12,939 nucleotides of DNA from the NCBI GenBank assembly GCA_023488865.1, contig JAMDDG010000101.1, positions 1 to 12,939 of the forward strand. Direction: 5' to 3'. A program made the translations under genes and the position numbers. Of this stretch, positions 7,059 to 12,272 are shown in pieces (within the stretch, counting starts at the first letter, position 1; every line of letters starts with the position of its first letter). Origin of the DNA: Bacteroidota bacterium. GTDB lineage: Bacteria > Bacteroidota > Bacteroidia > Bacteroidales > Prolixibacteraceae. The notes below the pieces were generated by a model that was not told the DNA's origin, searched no databases, and saw only the letters and a list, made by a program, of their open reading frames with translations.

Positions 7059-7073
7059 CTTGGTTCCGCCAGG
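7059..7073 (-). promoter_or_regulatory. leader hairpin with CGGAA loop before paralog 1
   Basis: On the minus strand CCTGG-CGGAA-CCAAG forms a 5-bp stem with one mismatch, 20 bases before the ATG at 7038. Loop and position match the element at 6739-6753, while stem bases differ in a largely pairing-preserving way. An alternative 4-bp stem CCGC/GCGG at 7066-7078 overlaps it, so the two folds exclude each other. Confidence 0.4.
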
Positions 7074-7080
7074 TGCGGTT

Positions 7081-7335
7081 TTATTTTGCTTTTGATGGAC
7101 TAATTGAACATGAATATTCCTTTCCTGACAGCTCAACAAATAGAAAGGTCCTGGTGTGCCGGACCTTGACTTCTGCACCTTTACTGTTTCTCAAAAAAAC
7201 AAACCTTGGTTTAACCTCGCTCATCTTCCGGCCTACCAGGATAGGTTTGATCCCTGCTTTGGCGCAGGACCGGTAATAAAATTCCCGGGATAGATCGAGC
7301 AGGTGTTCTTCAAAGTGATCTGAGAGATTTTTCAT
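7081..7335 (-). CDS. hypothetical protein (84 aa)
   Basis: From ATG 7335 the protein is 84 aa and basic. A helical start (MKNLSDHFEEHLLDLSREFYYR) is followed by a beta-rich half (PRFVFLRNSKGAEVKVRHTR, then TFLFVELSG). It resembles no family I recognise. An earlier ATG at 7428 would add 31 residues and overlap the primase gene by 68 bases, so the start 25 bases after the primase stop is preferred. It lies between the primase and the paralog cluster in one leftward string. The basic beta-rich half could bind nucleic acid, which is inference only. Confidence 0.68.
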   Translation of the reverse strand: MKNLSDHFEEHLLDLSREFYYRSCAKAGIKPILVGRKMSEVKPRFVFLRNSKGAEVKVRHTRTFLFVELSGKEYSCSISPSKAK

Positions 7336-7360
7336 GTTTCGTATTTTTAGTGTCAATTGA

Positions 7361-8230
7361 TTAACTGCAAATGAATCCGTTGAAATCCTTGAATCCAGGA
7401 TAGATTGATTCTGATCTATTGAATGCATCCGGCCTCAGCTCCATGATCATCGCTGCAGTCTTTTTGCCGGCCGGATCATTATCCAGGAACAAATTGATTT
7501 TTGAGTAGGATCCCATAACCTGAAGGAAATTTTTCACCAGGCCAACTCCATTTAAAACAACGACGTCGCATGAAGGCCGGTCGGTTTTGAAATAGGTCAA
7601 AGCGCTTAATAGGTCCATGAACCCCTCAAACACATTTACAGCTGACCTGTTTTGTCCTGGAATAGTAGTAATTGATTTAGGCGAACAGGCTCCTTTGAAT
7701 CCGGAAGGAAAATTTTTTGTTTTAAAGCCGTTTCGAAGCTCATAACCTCCTTTGTCATTTTTAAAACCTATGGAGAAATATGATCCGGGATAAGCTGAAT
7801 AGTGAACCTCTTCAACGAATTTTGAAGCTATCGATACATTGACTTTCCGGCTGATTAAGTATTGAATTAAGGCTTTGTTTTGGAGCTGCTGCACATTTAG
7901 GATCTTTATTGAGGATTCATGTTGTGATGGATCAGGCTTTTTAAAAAAGGAAAGTGAGGGATCTGCGGGTGATAATCCGGAAATCACAAGTAACGCTCCG
8001 GACACGCTAACATTATACATTTTGCATACCAGGTCAATCAAGTGGCCACCGGTCTGCATTCCATAATCGAACCATACGTTTTTTAGCCGGTCAACTTTGA
8101 AACTGGCTGTATCTTCGTTTCTCAATGGAGAACGGTACCAAAACATGTTCCCTTGAGGTTTATCCGGATGGATCCCTTTACTTACCAAAAATCCGGTAAT
8201 TGGGATATTATTTGCTTCCTGGCAGTTCAT
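7361..8230 (-). CDS. Toprim-domain DNA primase-like protein
   Basis: This 289-aa protein resembles the short DnaG-like primases of Bacteroidota mobile elements. The front (YRSPLRNEDTASFKV, then WFDYGMQTGGHLIDLV, residues 32-68) follows the CHC2 zinc-binding domain layout but lacks its cysteines. The Toprim domain has the acidic motif NVFEGFMDLLSAL (about 199-211), the strand VVVLNGVGL and the metal-binding motif LFLDNDPAGKKTA (about 247-259). It probably makes RNA primers for replication of the element. Its ATG overlaps the stop of the 77-aa gene (ATGA). At 289 aa it is much shorter than chromosomal DnaG and has no helicase-binding C-terminal domain; the helicase is encoded separately upstream. 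Confidence 0.88.
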   Translation of the reverse strand: MNCQEANNIPITGFLVSKGIHPDKPQGNMFWYRSPLRNEDTASFKVDRLKNVWFDYGMQTGGHLIDLVCKMYNVSVSGALLVISGLSPADPSLSFFKKPDPSQHESSIKILNVQQLQNKALIQYLISRKVNVSIASKFVEEVHYSAYPGSYFSIGFKNDKGGYELRNGFKTKNFPSGFKGACSPKSITTIPGQNRSAVNVFEGFMDLLSALTYFKTDRPSCDVVVLNGVGLVKNFLQVMGSYSKINLFLDNDPAGKKTAAMIMELRPDAFNRSESIYPGFKDFNGFICS

Positions 8231-8460
8231 TTTGCTTGATTATCAAAAATTGGGTTATTTAAAAAGTGAGCGGTATATGGATTGAGTACCTTCCAATATT
8301 TCAGTTCTACAGATTTCACATCCTCAAACCTGCTGAAGATGAATTTCTGGGTCTTTTCCGCAGCCTCCCATCCGGTTTGAGCAAACGTGGGCTTTGAGAT
8401 AAATGGCCTTTTTTTACCCCAGGTATCGGTCATTTCAAGATGAATTTCGAAGACTTCCAT
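8227..8460 (-). CDS. hypothetical protein (77 aa) coupled to the primase
   Basis: The protein is small and soluble with several aromatic residues. It starts MEVFEIHLEMTDTWGKKRPF, continues into a helix (GWEAAEKTQKFIFSRF) and a strand (VKSVELKYWKVL). I cannot assign a family. It overlaps the primase start by four bases, so the two are probably translated together. It is the first gene after the iteron-like region, and its transcription would have to begin in or cross that region. A role as replication accessory protein is a guess from location. Confidence 0.7.
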   Translation of the reverse strand: MEVFEIHLEMTDTWGKKRPFISKPTFAQTGWEAAEKTQKFIFSRFEDVKSVELKYWKVLNPYTAHFLNNPIFDNQAK

Positions 8461-8499
8461 TGCTATTTTCTTTTATGCCTATCAATATTTGGTTTTTTT

Positions 8500-8725
8500 G
8501 TGCACTTTGTGCACTTTTGACTTTATATAATTGTATATCTGACTTTTATGCAGTGCATACCCCTTAATTTTTGTGCACTGTGTATGCACTGTTTTTAATA
8601 TTTGTGCACTGTTTTCTTTTTTTTCAGTGCATTCAGTGCATTCAGGCATTTTTAATAAATCATTGTATGCACTGTTTAAGATGTTGTAATTGTGTTCTTT
8701 ATGTTATAAAGTGCACTCAGTGCAC
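8500..8725. repeat. cluster of 11 TGCACT/AGTGCA repeats (candidate iterons)
   Basis: The core TGCACT or its complement AGTGCA occurs 11 times in 226 bases, with copies beginning at 8500, 8509, 8551, 8573, 8584, 8604, 8625, 8634, 8667, 8710 and 8718. The fullest form is CAGTGCAC or CAGTGCAT. Copies occur in both directions, and several spacings are near 9-11 or 20-21 bases, about one or two helical turns. Flanks are AT-rich. The cluster fills the 294-base gap between the helicase and the primase string (8461-8754), where no gene is visible. It could be a replication origin bound by an initiator or a multi-site operator. Confidence 0.75.
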
Positions 8726-8754
8726 AAAAAATATTAAATATTGGGTGGCATCCA

Positions 8755-10272
8755 TTAAAATGGTAATTCTGTTTGCTTTGTATCGATGTTGGTAAACTGA
8801 ATGAACGATCTACTGTTTGATCTTCTTTCTTTGATGGTTGACTTAAGATCTGTAGAGTATTTGGAATATGCCTTTAAGTACCTGGTAAAATTTGCCGTCT
8901 TCCTTAACCAGTTGTCTAAACGATATTCAGGGTAATTTTCAAGAAACTCTTCATGTAATAATGTCTTATCGTAATCCATATTAAAACGAATTTCCTGGGA
9001 TGAAACTTTGTCGTTCATAAATGCAACAAAATCAGAATTGGTTTCACTTATAAGCTTCCGTTTATCCAGGTTGATTTGTTCAGGTTCCAAAATCCCGTTT
9101 TTCAGATAAGAAGTTAGGCAGCCGCACATAAAATTGTCAAACTTCATCCATTCGTCCGGATCCCAATCCCGGAAAAACCAACAGTTGAATTCGTCTTCAG
9201 GGGAATAGTTTGCATTGTAATGATCCGCCAATTCAAATTCTACCACTCTGTCTTTTGCGCTCGCACCTTCAATCCGGAAAGTGTCGTTGGAAGAAATAAG
9301 CATTTTTGCCCGAATGGTAAAAGGCTGCAGGTTTTTTCTGTCAACCGTTATCGCATCGGAAATATCATTGAAAAGGGTTTCAAAATCAAATCTCTTTCGT
9401 AAATCATTCAAAAAAACTATTTGGGTATCAAGACTTACCGTTGCATATTTATGCTTGTTGGCTGGATCAAAATCTTTGCCCGATATTTCAGAAACATTTT
9501 TTATCAGTGAAATTGCCCGTCCTAACAATGTTTTTCCGCTTCTGCCTTCCGCATTGTCCGAAATTGTCGAATCTGTAAGGTTTACGGCCTTCATTTTCGT
9601 CTCATAAAAGCTATGAAGCAAATAACCTATTAGTGTCTGTAAGGATTCAAAACGTTTGTCTTTTTGACCTGAAATATTAAAGACAAACTTGTAAAACATT
9701 CCGTCAGGATCACCAACCTTAAAATTCCGGTCCTTAATTTGATTTTTGAATATATAGCCTTCCAGTTCATGATATACATGAAGTTTGTAACCTTCTGAAG
9801 TACATTTTACGAATCCATTTTTGTAGAAAATTGATCCGGATTCTTTGTCGTCAGAAACAAACTTCAAATTTGGTTCAACTCCCAGGGTGCTTAATTTCTT
9901 GTCATTGAAATAAAATGACGGGGACCGCACAAACATGGACAATAATTCTTCCTTTGTAACACCTTCGAGATCTTCCTCTACTATCGAGTTTAAATATCTA
10001 AAAACGTCATCCTGAATCCTGTGGATGGGGATTTCTTCGATAATGTGGTTCTTGATCTGGATAAAGATGTATTCATTGTTTATGTCAAATCTCCTGAATC
10101 CGGTATGCCGTAAAAAATAGTTCAACTGCAGGTGGTCAATTTTCCACTTTAGTTGACCTTGCTTGTTTATCCGCTCACTCACCCAAAACTCAAATATTTT
10201 TTTTGGAGATTCATCCTGAATATTTTGATCTTCTTCAGTTTGAGTGGGTGAAATTTCGTTCTGAATGGTCAT
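8755..10272 (-). CDS. SF3-like replicative helicase / primase-helicase ATPase
   Basis: This 505-aa protein has the ATPase signature of the phage and plasmid primase-helicase group (DUF5906/SF3-like). A Walker A motif NAEGRSGKT lies at residues 240-248, a Walker B-like strand QIVFLND at 284-290, a sensor/motif C segment KMLISSN at 323-329, and a probable arginine finger in KDRVVEF at R342. The 230-residue front has no primase catalytic motif that I can see; priming is probably supplied by the separate Toprim protein. A C-terminal helical region (about 410-490) may bind DNA. The likely role is to unwind the element origin, perhaps the iteron cluster directly after its stop. It follows the RHH gene by 21 bases and shares its promoter. 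Confidence 0.87.
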   Translation of the reverse strand: MTIQNEISPTQTEEDQNIQDESPKKIFEFWVSERINKQGQLKWKIDHLQLNYFLRHTGFRRFDINNEYIFIQIKNHIIEEIPIHRIQDDVFRYLNSIVEEDLEGVTKEELLSMFVRSPSFYFNDKKLSTLGVEPNLKFVSDDKESGSIFYKNGFVKCTSEGYKLHVYHELEGYIFKNQIKDRNFKVGDPDGMFYKFVFNISGQKDKRFESLQTLIGYLLHSFYETKMKAVNLTDSTISDNAEGRSGKTLLGRAISLIKNVSEISGKDFDPANKHKYATVSLDTQIVFLNDLRKRFDFETLFNDISDAITVDRKNLQPFTIRAKMLISSNDTFRIEGASAKDRVVEFELADHYNANYSPEDEFNCWFFRDWDPDEWMKFDNFMCGCLTSYLKNGILEPEQINLDKRKLISETNSDFVAFMNDKVSSQEIRFNMDYDKTLLHEEFLENYPEYRLDNWLRKTANFTRYLKAYSKYSTDLKSTIKERRSNSRSFIQFTNIDTKQTELPF

Positions 10273-10293
10273 TTTTTTGAATTTTTCCAGTGT

Positions 10294-10458
10294 TTACTTT
10301 TTATCTTTCAACACAACATCCAGGGAGTACCTGACTAACTGGGCAAGGGTTATTTTCCTTTCTTTGCAGGCCCGTTTGCAAATTTTGTACTCAGCTTTGG
10401 TTAGCCTGGTTGTAACCATCTTCGTTCTTGGGGCATCCTTAAAAATCTCGTTTTCCAT
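10294..10458 (-). CDS. ribbon-helix-helix regulator (54 aa)
   Basis: The 54-aa protein follows the RHH/CopG plan: a basic strand TKMVTTRLTKAEY (residues 12-24), helix YKICKRACKERK, a turn with Thr (ITLAQ), and a second helix LVRYSLDVVL. Such proteins dimerise and bind operators through the beta-ribbon. It is the first gene of the helicase string. A perfect dyad GTTCTC-N7-GAGAAC lies 31 bases before its ATG, so autoregulation is likely. It also resembles small accessory proteins of mobilisation systems, but no relaxase gene is present. Confidence 0.75.
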   Translation of the reverse strand: MENEIFKDAPRTKMVTTRLTKAEYKICKRACKERKITLAQLVRYSLDVVLKDKK

Positions 10459-10481
10459 TTTGCGTTTTTTTAAATGAATTG

Positions 10482-10489
10482 CAAATATG
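10482..10489 (-). promoter_or_regulatory. probable -7 element of the RHH-helicase string
   Basis: On the minus strand CATATTTG differs from TAnnTTTG at one base. It lies 23 bases before the RHH start codon. No convincing -33 element is visible upstream, so the assignment is tentative. The dyad at 10489-10507 begins at its edge. Confidence 0.4.
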
Positions 10490-10507
10490 TTCTCTGATTT
10501 CGAGAAC
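10489..10507. promoter_or_regulatory. dyad operator GTTCTC-N7-GAGAAC
   Basis: The perfect 6-bp inverted repeat GTTCTC (10489-10494) and GAGAAC (10502-10507) is separated by seven bases. It touches the putative -7 element of the RHH-helicase string, so a bound repressor would block transcription. The RHH protein or the XRE protein are the natural candidates. Confidence 0.55.
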
Positions 10508-10564
10508 GAAAAGGACAGGAATAATACTTTGGGGTTAGTCTAAATAAGATAGTAAAATCCAGAT

Positions 10565-10840
10565 TTACTGATGTTCAGGGCTTTTTTTGTTTCTCATAGC
10601 CTCAATCAGTTCCTGCTTGAGATAGAATTTCTTTCTGCCGTGGCCATGCTCTGTCAGGATCCCGGATTTCGTCCAGTTGTGCATGGTCTGCAAGTGTACA
10701 TCGAGGAATTTTGAGGCTTCGGTCCTGGTCATCTTCTCGGCTTGAACATTGACCGGTTTTGACGGTTGATCGGTCTTTTGAACCTCCCTGAAGGCTTCAA
10801 TCAGGTCTTCTTTGGTGACTAATAAAATTTGTTGTGTCAT
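10565..10840 (-). CDS. excisionase-like helix-turn-helix protein (91 aa)
   Basis: The 91-aa protein has a MerR/excisionase-type winged HTH at residues 36-82: MTRTEASKFLDVHLQTMHNW, then GILTEHGHGRKKFYLKQELIEAM, where the GR-KKFY wing is typical. In integrated elements such proteins often act as recombination directionality factors with a tyrosine integrase, or as regulators. Its gene diverges from the XRE repressor across a shared AT-rich region with a dyad operator, and the RHH-helicase string lies downstream in the same direction. It could be a plain regulator rather than an excisionase. Confidence 0.8.
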   Translation of the reverse strand: MTQQILLVTKEDLIEAFREVQKTDQPSKPVNVQAEKMTRTEASKFLDVHLQTMHNWTKSGILTEHGHGRKKFYLKQELIEAMRNKKSPEHQ

Positions 10841-10869
10841 GGTATTGACTGTTAGTGAATAATTAGATA

Positions 10870-10902
10870 CAAGTATAAGTAAAATTATTTATATATAAGC
10901 AA
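10870..10902 (-). promoter_or_regulatory. promoter of the excisionase-like gene
   Basis: On the minus strand TTG (10902-10900) and TATACTTG (10877-10870), 22 bases apart, approximate the TTG/TAnnTTTG promoter with one mismatch in the -7 box. The leader would be about 24 bases. The promoter diverges from the XRE promoter. Confidence 0.45.
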
Positions 10903-10923
10903 TACAATATAAATATAATTAAA

Positions 10924-10945
10924 AATATATCATATTTGATATATT
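10924..10945. promoter_or_regulatory. 22-bp dyad operator in the divergent switch region
   Basis: AATATATCA (10924-10932) and TGATATATT (10937-10945) are perfect inverted 9-base arms around a 4-base spacer. The dyad covers the -33 element of the XRE promoter (TTTG at 10935-10938) and lies about 20 bases beyond the excisionase -33 site. This is where an XRE dimer would bind to control its own gene and perhaps the divergent one. Confidence 0.68.
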
Positions 10946-10969
10946 GTCATAGAATACTCTATAAATTTG
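10935..10969 (+). promoter_or_regulatory. promoter of the XRE regulator, leaderless layout
   Basis: TTTG (10935-10938), a 23-base spacer and TAAATTTG (10962-10969) form a complete Bacteroidota promoter. Five bases separate the -7 element from the ATG at 10975, so the mRNA would begin at or within a few bases of the start codon. Confidence 0.75.
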
Positions 10970-10974
10970 CATCC

Positions 10975-11580
10975 ATGGAATCATTAGGAGAAAAAATAAA
11001 GAGAATCAGAAAATCAAAAGGTATTAGTCAAATAGTTGTGGCTGAATCATGTATGATAAAGCAACCATCCTATGCCAATATTGAAAGTGGTAAAACTCAA
11101 AATATCACTATAGAAATAGGAATTGGAATTGCAAAGGCTTTGGGAGTATCCTTTAATGAACTATTTGAAATTGAGATTGGCAACCTGCCAAAGGAGGAGG
11201 TAAACATCCAGCTCGAGGATCTGAAGGTAAAGTTGGAAGAGCTGAAGGAACGGATATCGGAGAAAGACCAATTGATCACGGCTATTTCGAATCAAAACCG
11301 GCAATTGAAATATGAGTTCTTATTAATGATTTACACTGATTTTCAAATAGAAATTGATAAAATGTTGATTGAGATAGAAAATTCAACTGATGAAGATCAA
11401 AAGCTAAAATTGACACAAAAAATAGAAGACTGGAAGGTTGGTTTGGAAGATGAAGTAAAGCATTTTATTACGTGTGGCATAATTGACAAAAATGATATAA
11501 AGGAGTTTAACGAAATAAACATAAGAAAAATGAAAAAGGAGACACTTCCAATATACCATAAAGACATCCAATTACTTTAA
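10975..11580 (+). CDS. XRE family transcriptional regulator (element repressor)
   Basis: The 201-aa protein begins with an HTH_3 domain (residues 1-66): GEKIKRIRKSKGISQ, then IKQPSYANIESGKTQ and IAKALGVSFNELFE. Residues 75-108 form a Glu/Lys/Leu coiled coil (LEDLKVKLEELKERISEK) likely to dimerise the protein. The remaining 90 residues are acidic and helical and of unknown role; there is no LexA-type protease domain. ATG 10975 is chosen over TTG 10936 because the promoter -7 element lies between them. The gene diverges from the excisionase-like gene across a dyad operator, the layout of a prophage-type switch, so it probably maintains the integrated state. Confidence 0.88.
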   Translation: MESLGEKIKRIRKSKGISQIVVAESCMIKQPSYANIESGKTQNITIEIGIGIAKALGVSFNELFEIEIGNLPKEEVNIQLEDLKVKLEELKERISEKDQLITAISNQNRQLKYEFLLMIYTDFQIEIDKMLIEIENSTDEDQKLKLTQKIEDWKVGLEDEVKHFITCGIIDKNDIKEFNEINIRKMKKETLPIYHKDIQLL

Positions 11581-11622
11581 TCTGTGCCAATCATCCCGTG
11601 ATCTCGGTATAATCCGGCACTT

Positions 11623-11654
11623 CGGAAACTGTCCCTTTTTGTGGACACTTTCCG
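11623..11654. repeat. 12-bp inverted repeat with 8-base spacer
   Basis: CGGAAACTGTCC (11623-11634) and GGACACTTTCCG (11643-11654) pair over 12 positions with one central mismatch, around CTTTTTGT. There is no T tract after the stem, so a classical terminator is unlikely. It could be a remnant of insertion-sequence ends, a hairpin that protects the XRE mRNA, or an operator. Confidence 0.6.
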
Positions 11655-11672
11655 CAACAATTAAAATCAAAT

Positions 11673-11774
11673 ATGCTGGAGGCCGTTGCCGGTCATCTGG
11701 AGGTCGCGCGCGAGTTTGGCGATGAAATACCTGAGCCATTCAGCGGAGAATATGAATTGTCTTTTCGTTACTAA
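11673..11774 (+). pseudogene. fragment of a HicB family antitoxin gene
   Basis: The 33-codon frame reads MLEAVAGHLEVAREFGDEIP and continues EPFSGEYELSFRY before a stop. The run A-GHLE-x-x-RE-x-G-x-x-IPEP is the hallmark of the central part of HicB antitoxins. The preceding beta-strands, the DNA-binding C-terminus and any hicA partner are missing. The fragment is clearly GC-richer than the flanking genes, pointing to a different origin. It lies in the 228-base gap between the XRE gene and the complete toxin-antitoxin pair and is probably a relic of an earlier module. Confidence 0.6.
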
Positions 11775-11796
11775 AAGAAAGTCGCTCAAAAAATAT

Positions 11797-11804
11797 TAAA
11801 TTTG
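11797..11804 (+). promoter_or_regulatory. -7 element of the toxin-antitoxin operon, leaderless layout
   Basis: TAAATTTG matches TAnnTTTG and ends four bases before the antitoxin ATG at 11809. No good -33 element is visible at the expected distance. The transcript should begin at or near the start codon, as for the Fic and XRE genes. Confidence 0.6.
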
Positions 11805-11808
11805 GACC

Positions 11809-12006
11809 ATGAGTACAATCGTTATAAAAGCAGATAAACAGAGCAGTAAGATTCTTTCTGAGCTTGCCAAGAGATTAGGCGGTAATGTTTATGATCTGAA
11901 AGATGATCAATTTGAGGATTTAATGCTTGGCATGATGATGGATTCTGTAAAAACCAACAAAACAGTCTCCAGGAGCACTGTTATGAAAAATCTTAAGGCA
12001 AAATGA
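11809..12006 (+). CDS. type II antitoxin, DUF2683-like (65 aa)
   Basis: This 65-aa protein begins with a strand (STIVIKADKQSSK) and a helix (ILSELAKRLGG), then VYDLKDDQFEDLMLGMMMDS and a basic end (VSRSTVMKNLKAK). This is the usual shape of the small Bacteroidota antitoxins paired with RelE/ParE toxins. Its stop overlaps the toxin ATG by four bases (ATGA), giving coupled translation. It should bind and neutralise the toxin and repress the operon. Identification rests partly on the toxin next to it. The pair probably stabilises the element. Confidence 0.78.
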   Translation: MSTIVIKADKQSSKILSELAKRLGGNVYDLKDDQFEDLMLGMMMDSVKTNKTVSRSTVMKNLKAK

Positions 12007-12272
12007 TTGTCGAATTTGACAAATCATTCAATAAATCAATTATCCGGCTAAAGGATAAATCGATTGCCCTAAAACTTGAAAAGCTAATTGAGCTACTTGA
12101 ATCAATTGACACTATTTCAAAAGCTCCGAACTCAAAGAAGCTTACCGGTTTTCAAGTTTATTACAGGATCCGTATTGGAGATTACCGGGTCGGAATTGAA
12201 AAAATAAATGATAAAACCATAAGGTTGATCACGGTTGCACACCGGAAAGAAATTTACAAAATATTCCCTTAA
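12003..12272 (+). CDS. RelE/ParE family toxin
   Basis: The 89-aa protein shows the RelE/ParE layout: IVEFDKSFNKSIIRL at the start, a helical middle, then strands YYRIRIGDYRVGIE (residues 52-65), TIRLITVAHR and KEIYKIFP at the end. Basic residues in RIRIGDYR and the VAHRKEIY end match the family. Members either cleave mRNA on the ribosome or inhibit gyrase; the sequence alone does not decide which. It is translated with the antitoxin. Its TAA stop overlaps the TAA of the convergent integrase gene within the palindrome TTAA (12269-12272), with no terminator between them. Confidence 0.9.
   Translation: MIVEFDKSFNKSIIRLKDKSIALKLEKLIELLESIDTISKAPNSKKLTGFQVYYRIRIGDYRVGIEKINDKTIRLITVAHRKEIYKIFP

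Noticed and set aside
7336..7428. Longer version of the 84-aa protein starting at 7428.
   Set aside because: It would overlap the end of the primase gene by 68 bases, and the extra residues add no recognisable fold.
8571..8795. A plus-strand open frame of 74 codons rich in Cys, His and Gln.
   Set aside because: It is produced by translating the TGCACT repeat cluster and has no promoter, start context or domain. The repeats themselves explain the composition.
10294..10458. Mobilisation (MobC-like) accessory protein and hence a mobilisable element.
   Set aside because: No relaxase gene is present in the window. The RHH fold with an adjacent operator is better explained as a regulator.
10265..10477. 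Plus-strand open frame of 70 codons.
   Set aside because: It is antisense to the 54-aa RHH gene, which has a clear fold and correct operon position.
10936..10974. Longer XRE protein starting at 10936.
   Set aside because: The start would be TTG inside the promoter region, and the HTH domain begins naturally at ATG 10975.
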